This document shows positions 23,835 through 33,900 of a DNA stretch of 64,000 bases, in pieces (position 1 is the stretch's first letter; each line of letters starts with the position of its first letter). The position numbers and the translations under genes were made by a program. A model generated the notes under the pieces. It saw only the letters and a list, made by a program, of their open reading frames with translations, did not search any database and had not been told where the DNA came from. The stretch comes from Microvelia longipes (Eukaryota > Arthropoda > Insecta > Hemiptera > Veliidae): the NCBI GenBank assembly GCA_018340805.1, contig JACMZG010000008.1, positions 57,937,962 through 58,001,961 of the forward strand. Direction: 5' to 3'.

Positions 23835-24255
23835 CTGTATTTCCTCATTTATACCGTAGAGCCTACCTACTTTTCTTATACTTTTTTTATGGAAAGTATT
23901 GTTTGCACATAAATCTAAAATTGCGGCATCGCCTGGATTATCTTATTTTAGATGATTTAAGACCTCCTTTATAGTAATAATAATAATTCCCGTTTACAGG
24001 CTTGCGGCTCATCAAGGATAAAATCTGCGGGAACCACATGATGTGGTTATGGCAACCGTTACGCTCCAATTGTAATCTTAAGTTGGCTACAATGTATTTG
24101 AACAATAATCTTAATATAAACTAAGAGCGTAACTTGGGATGCGAACCCCAGACCTTCATGGTGTCAGAGGTCAGTGTAATAACTGACGCCTTAACGACCT
24201 CGAACAGAGTACTTAAGACCTCCTGAGTTGTTTTTAAAAAAACTTTCAGTTTGAT
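23835..24255 (-). repeat. Rep-A fragment interrupted by a SINE
   Basis: The left part reads tcctcatttataccgtag through atgatttaagacctcct, and the right part resumes ttaagacctcctgagttgtt. Both match the Rep-A 3' region in minus orientation (gaggcc...tcctgagtggtttt). The SINE at 23969-24212 sits exactly between them. Confidence 0.7.
23969..24212 (-). mobile_element. tRNA-derived SINE with 12-bp target duplication
   Basis: Read on the minus strand from 24212, the element starts with a Pol III A-box-like block, ggtcgttaaggcgtcag (24183-24199). A B box, ggttcgcatcc (24137-24147), follows about 35 bases later. A unique body then ends in a short repeated tail, ttattattatta (about 23973-23986). The 12-bp duplication ttaagacctcct flanks it (23957-23968 and 24213-24224). 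It inserted into a Rep-A copy within an EcKL intron. The B-box region resembles the T arm of a tRNA, but the sequence is not a functional tRNA gene. Confidence 0.85.
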
Positions 24256-24283
24256 TGTCCATAAAGTGATTAAAAAATAAATA

Positions 24284-24299
24284 TATATATAATAATAAT

Positions 24300-24336
<37 letters not shown>

Positions 24337-24348
24337 TATATAATATAT

Positions 24349-24436
<88 letters not shown>
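24284..24436. repeat. AT-rich microsatellite block
   Basis: Compound (AT)n/(AAT)n tract of about 150 bp with ataata interruptions. Confidence 0.85.
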
Positions 24437-24441
<5 letters not shown>

Positions 24442-24728
24442 AATGTTAAATTTTTGAATAAGTTCAACAGTTGTGATTGCGTTCCCCTCTCAAAAACTTT
24501 AATCTCTTAACTCTAGAAGAATCATTATTCCCTCAATAGTCACTTTAGGTTATTTCTGAAAGTTTTATGTCCTAGGAAAAACAAAAGTATAATAAAATCA
24601 GTTTTGGTTTTTGTTGTTTTACTGTAAATCTGAGGCGCAATGTTTAAATACTAATCATATAACACTTACTTAAGTAAGGAAGGATCCTTTGTTTATTTCA
24701 TCACTTTAATTCATCAATTTTTTTATAG

Positions 24729-24851
24729 GTTTATAGTAACGTTTTTGGAGCTATGGAAAAATTGATGCAAGAAATAGGTGATGATGAAGAGAGATTATGG
24801 CCGAGATATTTAGCTCATAAACAGTTATATTTATTAATGGAAGATTTAACT
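24729..24851 (+). CDS. EcKL/CHK kinase-like protein, second coding exon
   Basis: The acceptor ttttatag precedes base 24729 and the donor gtatgt starts at 24852. The exon is 41 codons in phase 0: VYSNVFGAMEKLMQEIGDD, then a WPRYLAHKQLYLLMEDLT ending. The segment YLLMEDLT is the conserved hinge (usual pattern lvlEDL) of the EcKinase/CHK fold, next to the adenine pocket. It joins directly to ...QIENK of the first exon and to QDGFCVLP of the third, giving the expected spacing. Confidence 0.88.
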
Positions 24852-25090
24852 GTATGTATTTTTTGTATCATTACTCATATTTTTTATTTTTATTAAATTT
24901 GTTAAGGAGACGAGAGAATTCCAAGCCTACACAAAAATTTAATTTAATTGGTTGCTGTGTAACCAATGAAACCTTTTTAGCGATTTTTAGGAATAATTTA
25001 GGAAATAAATACTGTTTTGAATTAAAAAAAAAAAGATTTTTTTACTATACAATGAATTATTTATAATTAGAGTTGGTACGTTTGTTTTAG

Positions 25091-25329
25091 CAAGATGGTT
25101 TCTGTGTTTTACCTAAAGATAAGCCATTGGACGAAGTGCATACGCACGCTGTTATGCGTGTTTACGGAAAGCTACATGCAATCGGCTTAGTTTTAGCCCA
25201 AAAAGGACTGGTTTCATTGGAAAGCCTCAGGACAAATATTATAGAACGCAATGTCATGGTTTTCCCTAAATTTTACACGAGTGGAGTTAAAGGCCTTGAG
25301 AGGATTATGAAGCAGTGGGGACCTGAATG
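25091..25329 (+). CDS. EcKL/CHK kinase-like protein, third coding exon
   Basis: The acceptor ttgttttag precedes base 25091. The exon reads QDGFCVLPKDKPLDEVHTHA, then VMRVYGKLHAIGLVLAQKG, and ends near KQWGPEW. GF....k..LD..H...v...yGKLHA is the usual helix following the hinge in this family. The end is called at a donor (gaatg|gtaaat, GT at 25330-25331); reading on gives an immediate stop. The family's later catalytic motifs (a histidine-glycine-aspartate loop and a DFQ-like site) should be in downstream exons. I did not find them in the remaining 38 kb, so the gene may have a very long intron, be broken, or be misassembled. Confidence 0.8.
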
Positions 25330-25555
25330 GTAAATTGTTTATTTTTTCTTTGCTTCTTTCTACATTAAGAGATATAGTTCAGAAAATGCAGGAAAATTGC
25401 ATAAAAATTATATTTGCTTTTAACGGGTTTATATGGACGTGAAAAGTAACGAATAAAGCCTAAATATATTGGGCTTCAATACTAATAATTATCGAAAAAT
25501 AGTGGGCCAGACAAAAAAATTATGATCGATATGAAGCGTTGATATGAAGCGGGGA

Positions 25556-25850
25556 TACAAATCGGGTACGGGGTAACTCGGAACTTTTCCTCATCACATC
25601 AGATTCGCTGCGCTCATCCTCAGAATATTTAATTTGCCAGATTTATACTGCAACATGTTTTAGGACTCGCTTTACTCGTCCTCAAGTTGTAAACGTATCC
25701 GTTTCATTCTCAGCTGTCAGCCATACAGCACTGACCACGCTCAATGCAGCTTTATTTTTATAATCCAACAAAAATGATGGATATACTTGTCTATTGAATT
25801 TAATCTGTGTACTTGTACTAAATTTCATCAAAAATTATACAAGTCTAAAT
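25556..25850 (+). repeat. Rep-A copy, 5' portion only
   Basis: The copy starts aaatcgggtacggggtaact and continues tcctcatcacatcagattcg, tgcgctcatcc, gactcgctttactcgtcctc and actgaccacgctcaatg. It then breaks off near gtactaaatttcatcaaaaa. The next copy begins immediately after it. Confidence 0.7.
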
Positions 25851-25854
25851 TTCA

Positions 25855-26800
25855 AAATTATACTTTAAAGATCGTCTTTTTACGCACGGTTTGCACTTTT
25901 TTAAAAGTCAACACTTTTACAACAATATAGAGTCTATGTATTTACAAAAATAAAGTCTTTCGCTAGAATTAAATATAACATAACAATTTGACTAAAATCT
26001 AAAAGAAAGTCAAAATATGTACGTAACAAATTCTAATAAATAAATTTAAAAAATCGGGTACGGGGTATCTCGAAATTTCCTCATAACATCGGATTCGCAA
26101 CGCTTATCCTCCCAGCTTCGGACACGCTTCGTTCGTCCTCAGACAGTAAATATATTCGATTAATTCCCAGCGGTCACCCATTCAAGCACTGACAACGTTC
26201 AATGCTACTTAACTTTTATGATCCGCCAAAAATCATAGATATATTTGTTATATTAAAACGAAACTTAGTGTACTTATTTGTTTAGTAAAGGTATATTTTT
26301 GTACTAAATTTCAGCTTAATTGGATTATTTTCTGATATCTTTACAATTTCTTAAAAAACTTATACAAGTCATTTGATAAAAATTGAGCTAATGGTGATAA
26401 TGAGGTGAAACTTAACACATATGTTTGTCTTATACATATAGCTACATGCATGCCGAATTTTATTTGGATCGCCACATTTTTCCGGGTTTTAAAATTTTTC
26501 GAAAATTTCGCTGAGTCATTATTGCGGGTTCATGACGTTATAAACAAATTATTTCCGAATAGCACAACTACAACGGTAGACTGATTTTTGTACGAAGTTT
26601 CAACTCTCTAGCATTTATACATTGGGCGCTACGATGATAACAGACAGTCACACACATACAGATAGACAACTTTGTGAAAACCACTCAGGAGGCCATAGAA
26701 GCACCTGAAACGGATAATATCGGTGACATCCTGGTTTCGGATTTTTGCAAACACAATAGTTTACTTATATACCTACGGTATAAATGAGGGAAAGTAAAAA
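25855..26800 (+). repeat. Rep-A, most complete copy (reference)
   Basis: This copy is about 0.94 kb. It starts attatactttaaagatcgtc then ttttacgcacggtttgcact. In order it contains aaatcgggtacggggtatct, ggattcgcaacgcttatcct, gacacgcttcgttcgtcctc, gcactgacaacgttcaatgc, tcatttgataaaaattgagc, acatgcatgccgaattttat, tttttccgggttttaaaatt, ttattgcgggttcatgacgt, gctacgatgataacagacag, agatagacaactttgtgaaa, ccactcaggaggccatagaa and tgacatcctggtttcgg, ending ataaatgagggaaagtaaaa. The first 190 bases are shared with the 41205 copy, so they belong to the element. No terminal inverted repeats, LTRs or open frame were recognised; the class is unknown. Confidence 0.75.
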
Positions 26801-27600
26801 ACGGGGGAAGTTTTGAATAAAATTCGGTAAAATAGGAATTAATACTTTTCTTATTTTAACTTTTTCCAGAAAAAGCTTTCTCATTATTTATTTATTTAAA
26901 AAATAAATATAAATAAAAATCTGCATAACTATTTTTTTTATATTTTCTTTTTCCTATCATATCATACCTTCTCTAATATAAAATTTGAAACTTTAAGTAA
27001 TAGAAATCTCTTTATCTGCTGTCTAATAGAGTAAGCAAAACGAGACTAAAGACATGAACAATTTGCTTGGTGAACTATCACTATTTATTTTTGTTTATCT
27101 TTTCTATCTCTTCTAGTGAATTTAACTTTCTCGTATATATTTTATTTAGTCTCTTATCTTTTCTATCACCTTCTCTTTTCTTTTCTTATCCCTCTATTTT
27201 TTGATGACAAAACTATTAAAATGGAGGAACATAACCCTGCAGTTGACCTCCAAAAAAAAACTATTAAAACATTTTCCTTTTTCTCTCTTTTTAAAATAAG
27301 AGAGAAGAGGAGAGAGAGTTTTCGCCGTCGGGTAGTTTTCGAAAACTTAATTATAATGCACTATTTTCAAAGCAAACAGGCTGATGTTATATTCAACAAT
27401 ATTATAGCAGTAAGATAATGTTTAATGGTTAATGAAATTGACTTTATAAACTTAAAATTTTAAATACGATAAACTGTGAATATAAATTAATACGGTGAAC
27501 TTGAATTGAATTTTCAAAGTAATTTACGCTCGCTTCATGCTTGAGAATTAATTTTTAGCATAAAATTCGACCACTATACATAAGACTACTGAAATAAGAC
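26801..27600. other. Gene-free AT-rich interval
   Basis: This interval is T-rich with short pyrimidine tracts. The frame at 27116-27418 is low complexity (F/L/S) and not supported. Confidence 0.4.
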
Positions 27601-27682
27601 CCACTAAATAACTGGGTAGTACTTAAGAGTAGGAATACCTCTTGTCTCAAGGTAGCCAGGTTCAATTCTCAGTTGGCCATCG

Positions 27683-28005
27683 CAGAGAGCTGTTAATGGT
27701 GAATAGAACAGTACATATTAACTGTATATGTTCACCACAGAGGCAGAGTGAGGTAAATGAAGTGTTGAAACTACAGTGGTTCTTAGAAAACATTGTGTGA
27801 TGTGGGTACTTTCTGATACCTGTGCTCTCAGACTCTGAAGTAAGACTGCAGAGAAGCTGTTAATGCTTAATAGCATAGTACAGGCCATAAAAACTTCATA
27901 TACTCACTATAAAAATAGAGTGAGACAAATGAAGTATTGAAACTACATAGGTATCTTAGGTCTGTTCTCAAACTCTGGAGTAGGTAATTGTCTGGAGTGA
28001 TTAAA
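27683..28005. repeat. Two-unit degenerate tandem repeat, about 167-bp unit
   Basis: The unit starting gcagagagctgttaatgg (27683) recurs as gcagagaagctgttaatg (27850). Further matching blocks are agagtgaggtaaatgaag and agagtgagacaaatgaag, then tgttgaaactaca and tattgaaactaca, then ctctcagactctgaagtaa and ttctcaaactctggagta. Just upstream a B-box-like ggttcaattctc (27660-27671) suggests an old tRNA-derived SINE head. Confidence 0.6.
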
Positions 28006-28204
28006 GTGGTTAAATAAAATTAATAAGTCAGCAAAAGTTGTAAAGAAGTTTTAGTCGAATATGTGCTGTTTATATGTTAAAAATATGAGCTATCTAGGGA
28101 ACCTTGATCGGTGTAAGGTGATCTAAAAGATCAGCCAGCAATAGCCCATGAATTTATCTTGGATTATTTGGTCACTGGCTTCGGCGCACGACTGTATAAA
28201 GTTT

Positions 28205-28246
28205 CCTTACACCTTTAGGGAGTACTAACTCCCTATAGGTGTAAGG
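28205..28246. repeat. Hairpin with 19-bp arms
   Basis: ccttacacctttagggagt pairs with actccctataggtgtaagg around a 4-base loop; only the tt/at internal positions are mismatched. A second small inverted repeat, tctaggacac against gtatcctaga, follows at about 28285-28317. Confidence 0.65.
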
Positions 28247-28317
28247 GTGTGCGTGACTTAACTTCTATCCAGCAAACAAGTCATCTAGGACACATTTTGC
28301 TAAAAAAGTATCCTAGA

Positions 28318-29122
28318 AGACCTGGTTGCTAGATAATTAAACATCCCTCCCTTTTAAATGGTTCTCATCTCTCCCTTGTTACAATTTAATTACATCACAA
28401 ATAACTGGTACTCACTGTTTGATTAAACTGCCGAATATTTGCCAAACTACGTAAATTTAGCTTTAACGACTCTGTAAATTTAAAACGCAATATTTGTTGG
28501 TGAAAACAACATTAGGTAAACATTTTCTGCATCTCATTTACATATCTTATGTCACTTTCAAATTTAACCCAAAAATAAAGTGACAAGAAAGACGATAATG
28601 TAGGTATTATTACATATAAATCACACGCTACTTTATTTTTTTAATTTAAATATAACATTATTTTGTACCAGGATAATTTATAGAAAAAGCCTAGAGAGAA
28701 AAGGAATATGAAATTATATGTATCACCTCAAGCGGAATATTCATGTTTATATTTGATTTATACCTTCTCATTTTTATTCTGGCATCTTTGGCGCTTTAAT
28801 TTTCCCAGTTGAAATGAAAAGCTAACGACAAGCCTTTAATATTAAAGACATAAAAAATCGTTTTCAAATGTTTTATATTTTCCCAATTTTAAAAAACCCT
28901 TTTTGCTTGAAATATTCATAACTCTTTTTCTTAAATAATAAATTACTTAAATCTTAATTCTTCAGGCTCTACCAAGAAGTCACTGTAGATAAATAAAAAA
29001 CCCATTGAAAAATTACTTACATAATTTGTGCAAAATAATTTCTACCGGCAAGAAAAAATGTGATAACTAATAATCACATATCTTTATTTCTTGTTTTGTT
29101 AGTAAGTTATTAAACGAAACAG
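28318..29122. other. Gene-free interval
   Basis: AT-rich; nothing recognised. Confidence 0.4.
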
Positions 29123-29124
29123 CA

Positions 29125-29467
29125 CAATTGTCTCGTTAAGTTGTACTAGAATGTTTACTATTATAGTAATAACATTTAACATTCAACATGCAATTATTAT
29201 CTCGTTGTATCAACATACAATTATCTCGTTAAGTTGTACTAGAATGTTTATTATTATAGTAATAACATTTAACATTCAACATGCAATTATTATCTCGTTG
29301 TATCAACATACAATTATCTCGTTAAGTTGTACTAGAATGTTTTATTATAGTAATAACATTTAACATTCAACATGCAATTATTATCTCGTTGTATCAACAT
29401 ACAATTATCTCGTTAAGTTGTACTAGAATGTTTACTATTATAGTAATAACATTTAACATTCAACATG
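29125..29467. repeat. Tandem repeat, 93-bp unit, about 3.7 copies
   Basis: The block ctcgttaagttgtactagaa starts at 29132, 29225, 29318 and 29409, spaced 93, 93 and 91 bases. The last interval is two bases shorter because of an att loss. Units are nearly identical. Each contains a second tctcgttgtatcaaca half that partly mirrors the first, hinting at an older dimer. The apparent 70-codon frame within it is a by-product. Confidence 0.85.
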
Positions 29468-29694
29468 CTTACATTATAATTTAGAAGGTTTGTTAGAAAA
29501 CAAAAAATATCAACTTATAAGGACGGAAGCTGGGGAGTATTCTACTAAGTAGCTAACTCATCAAATCGTATTGCTATGCACCATACCTATAGCAATGTAC
29601 CAACGGCATAGCAAACTTTAATTATATTTAAATTGTCTTTATAACTTTATATTTTTACTTTTCAATTAAACAGTTTCAATTTGAAATTTGGCTC

Positions 29695-29955
29695 GAATAT
29701 TAGTCCTATATTAGACTAGAAATGTACCAAGCTTCATACCATTATCAGCATTACTTCAAGTTTTTTTTTAAAATATTACAAATCGGAAAAATGCATGCAC
29801 TATTAAGTAAGAAATTAGCCCCTGCCCCTATACAAAGTTTTATTTCGATAAGGTTTTTGTCGGTTATAGTATTATCTAGTAGGTAGGTGACCACTGGCAC
29901 CTATTCTGCCTGAAGACGAGCTTGAAGACCTTGTACCCGTTCGTATTTTTTAAAT
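29695..29955 (-). repeat. Diverged Rep-A copy, minus orientation
   Basis: tgtaccaagcttcatacc then attatcagcattacttcaag matches the minus-strand Rep-A block, and ttgtacccgttcg near 29935 matches the outer end. Divergence is clearly higher than in other copies. Confidence 0.5.
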
Positions 29956-30746
29956 ATATATAGGCACAAAAAAAAGAATAGCTAGAAAATTTAAATATCT
30001 CCAATACTAATTAAAACTTAAATTTAACTTACTATTAACTTAAATTAACTTAATTTACTGATTAATTTAAGTATACAATTGATAATAAATTATACAAAAT
30101 TGTCATTTAAAGAAGTAAGAAGTAGTTATTTCAGTCCCATCCAGTGTCTTTAAATAAATTAATAAAATATAGTTAACATTTTTTTGTAATTATAAAATTT
30201 ACTAATTAAATTTTTAGTATTAGACTTTACAGTAATAGCCAGGTGTTATTAATTTTGTTACCTATTAATTTAATTTTGTTATTAATTTTGCATATCAATT
30301 TTGTTACAGCATAAATTTCTCTATTTTTTCTTTAGTAATGGACCAATATCTTTCTCGTTCCCCCTTCTACATTAATAAATCGCACATCGAGCTTACATCA
30401 CGGAATTTCTAATTAGTGAATGAGTTGGGCTTTCGAAATCGATTATTAGAAGAAGGATATGTTTATTTGCATTTCTAATTAATCATCAGAGTTATTTTTA
30501 GCCCTCGTAGAAAGTAAAAACTTGGAGATTTGTCGATTTCGTTTTTGTAAACTTTACACCATATACAATTTTTATAAGGAATTATAACAATGCAGATGTT
30601 TATTACAACATGAATTCATGTTATAAGAATTATGAAAATCAATACAAGATGTTATGGTAGGTCATAGGAGCTACAAAATCATGTCTATATTTAAAAATTA
30701 TTTTTAAGTTTCCTCATTTATCGTAGCTATATAGGAAAAGTATTGT

Positions 30747-30901
30747 TACAAATTACAAATTATAAATAAATAAAATAATATATATTGACCATTTGTGTCG
30801 CATAAGCTCAAGGCTTGTGCGCGACACGAGTCTACTCCTTATATCTAATGCTTATATCTACTCCTATATCTAATTAAATAAAGTAAAAAGCATAAAAAAG
30901 T
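30747..30901 (-). mobile_element. 3' end piece of a truncated LINE (minus), displaced by a later insertion
   Basis: This 155-base piece lies between the Rep-A remnant and the 11-bp duplication of the inserted element. Because the RT-coding part of the minus-strand LINE continues on the far side (35588-36477), this is inferred to be the rest of its 3' untranslated region. It ends in an A/T-rich tail (ttataaataaataaaataa on the plus strand). Confidence 0.55.
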
Positions 30902-33900
30902 ATACATTTATAGGGGAAAGGTTACGGCAGCGCTAAGGTTAACATGTCGAACTTAGGTGCTCCGTAAATTTCTTTTTGTTAGTAGCGATGTAGTGTACTT
31001 GCGGTTGTGATTTTTGTGCGCCATGGTGGATGAGTGCTCTGTGCGTGCTTTGCGATAGTTATTTTCAGTTGCGTAAGTCCACTTTCCTAAATTTCTTCAT
31101 TAAACATCGCATGTAGCCGTGTCCTGGGGGTCCGGCGGTCCGTTTTCGTGACTGTTCAGTTATGAAACGGTCTGTCTGGGCAGATCCCAGGGATACTAGT
31201 TGCATACGTTGTCATCCCATGACGTCACACAGGAAGAATTTCGGACTTTCTTCCTTTTTGTTGCGCTTACGCACTGTTGCACCTCAGGCTCTTCTACCGG
31301 CGTTCATAATCTCAACGCTCGTGATTGCTTGCTGCTAACTATTTGTTCTTACTTGCCTACGTTTTTTTTCTCAATTTAATTGTTTATTAATTATCTATTT
31401 GCGTCTATTTGGTTTTGTGTGATTATTATCTGCAAATCACCTGTCTATCTTTATTATAATACGTAAGTTAAGAACATTACTACGTCAGTAGTTCTACATT
31501 CTCTGACACTTGATTCCAACTATTTTCTTATACATATATATCTATACAATCTATTTTATTTATTTTATCTCATATATTTTCTATCTTTATTGGAATCATG
31601 TCAGGAAAAATCCCAATGGCAGCCAGTGAGGCTACAAATAACCTCGCTTCTGTGGAGGGTACTGAGTCCGGGGGTATAATCCCCTCAGACAAAGTCCCTG
31701 AACAGGCCACTGTATCGTCACTCTTGGCAGCCGACAGGGCTCTTTCTAACCCTGTCTCTGTCTCTGCAATCAAACCAGAGGGTAAAACTCCCTTAGGTGC
31801 GGCTGTGGGACAGGCAAGAGATTCAAAGTCTCACTTTGAGGGTCCTAACCCCTCGGTGAAGATGGTTCAGGTTAACCTTCAGCATAGCAAAGCTGCCTCG
31901 GCAGCCCTATGCAACCTTCTTTCAGGAGGCTCTATAGACATTGCCCTGATACAAGAACCCTGGGTTTCTGGAGGACGCGTATCAGGCCTTGGACTCACTA
32001 GAGGACAAATTATTTACAACAAAAATAATAAACACTCTAGAACTTGCATTTTTATTAAAAATGGACTAAATGCTCTTACGCTGTCAAATTTCTGTAGCAA
32101 GGATCTGACGGCTGTCAGAGTAGAACTACATGAGGGAGATAGTCGGATGCAACTCATAGTAGCATCGGCTTACTTCCCTTATGACTCACCTAACCCACCT
32201 CCGTTAAATGAAGTGAGGGAATTAGTTACTTACTGCAACAGCAATAACATTGAACTATTAATTGGTTGTGATGCTAATGCTCATCATGCAGCTGCTTGGG
32301 GGAGTACTGACACCAACTCACGTGTGAAGAACTCCTCTCCTTTATTATTTCTAACAACTTGGTTATCTTCAACCAAGGTAATACCCCCACTTTTGTAAAC
32401 AAAAGAAGGCAAGAAGTTCTTGATATCACAATGGGTACCCCTGTGATAGACAGAATCCTAACAAAATGGTATGTATCTGAAGAACCTTCTTCTTCTGACC
32501 ATAGATATATTCTATTTGAATTAACATGTGATCAAAAGCATGAAACTACCTATTACAATCCTAGGAGGACTGACTGGGATGCCTTCCGGCATGATCTAGC
32601 ATCCTATCTGTCTTCCTTTAATGTTGAAATAGGTAACCATCTTGATCTAGACTCGATGGCCTCACTATTAACTGAGGCTATGGATCTCTCCTTCAAGAAA
32701 AATTGTCCTCTGAGTGTGCAGAAAGGCTCCAGGAAAATTCCATGGTGGAGCCACTCTCTCGACAATCAGAGGAAAAAAGTACGAAAATTATTCAATCGTT
32801 CCAAAAAGACTGGAGAGTGGGAAACTTATTCTTCAGCTCTTACTAACTACAATAAAGCCCTTAGAGATGCCAAGCGGGATTCTTGGAGACGTTTCTGTTC
32901 TGAGATAGACAGTTTCTCCGAAGCAGCCAGACTGAACAGAATACTGTCTAAAACTCCAATTAACCCAGTTGGCACTTTAAAAACTCCTCTTGGAGCCTAT
33001 ACTCACAATGGCCGAGAAACTGTGGAGGTTCTTCTTAAGACACACTTCCCAGACTCTGTAATTGTAGATCAAAACAATGATCAAACAGAGACCAATCAGG
33101 GCTTCTCTTTTATAGATAAAGCTCCTGACTGGGCTGTTGCCAATTCAATTATAACACTTGACAAGGTCAAATGGGCAGTAAACTCATTTAAACCTTACAA
33201 GTCTCCTGGACCGGACAGTATTTACCCAGCCCTGTTACAGCAGGGCTTGGACACTCTGGCTCCCTTACTTTGTAGCATTTTCAGAGCAAGTATAGCTCTA
33301 AATCATATTCCTGAACTCTGGAAATCTGCCAAGGTTACTTTTATACCCAAACCTGGACGTGTTTCATACACGGAGGGTAAGGCTTATAGACCAATATGTC
33401 TGTCATCTTTTCTTCTCAAAACAATGGAGAAGATTATTGACAGACACATTCGCGAAAACAGCGCTGATTACCAAGCCGCTGCACAAATATCAGTTTGCAT
33501 ATCAAGCTGGCAAATCTTGCGAAAGCGCATTACATCTTGTTGTTAATAAGATTGAAGCTGCTTTTGAAAGCAAAGGATGTGTTGTTGGCGCCTTTCTCGA
33601 TATTGAAGGAGCATTTGATAACACATCTTTCCAAACTATACTCTCCTCTCTGAGAGAGCGTGGTGTTGAAGAATCTGTCTGTAGATGGATAGCCACTATG
33701 CTTCTCAGTAGAAATGTTATAGCTTCTGTGGCTGGAGAGACGGCTGAAGCCCGAGTCACCAGGGGATGCCCGCAGGGTGGAGTCTTGTCTCCTCTACTGT
33801 GGAGCCTTGTGGTGGACGGCATACTCTGCTGTCTTAACAGTAAAGGCTTCTTTGCTATAGGGTACGCTGATGACATAGTCATCCTTATTCCTGGCAAATT

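Larger units (their letters stand above)
21238..24728 (+). other. Intron of the EcKL-like gene
   Basis: The intron is 3.5 kb. It contains a moderately GC-rich patch (about 21590-21860) with overlapping short frames on both strands that resemble no known protein, AT microsatellites at 22880-22946 and 24284-24436, and a Rep-A fragment split by a SINE (23835-24255). Frames at 21669-21878, 21952-22152 and 22474-22701 are not supported as genes. Confidence 0.7.

Noticed and set aside
24137..24199. A tRNA gene
   Set aside because: A and B boxes are present but no cloverleaf closes, and a repeat tail and target duplication show it is a SINE.
29151..29363. 70-residue reading frame
   Set aside because: It is the translation of the 93-bp tandem array and repeats itself; no sign of a protein.
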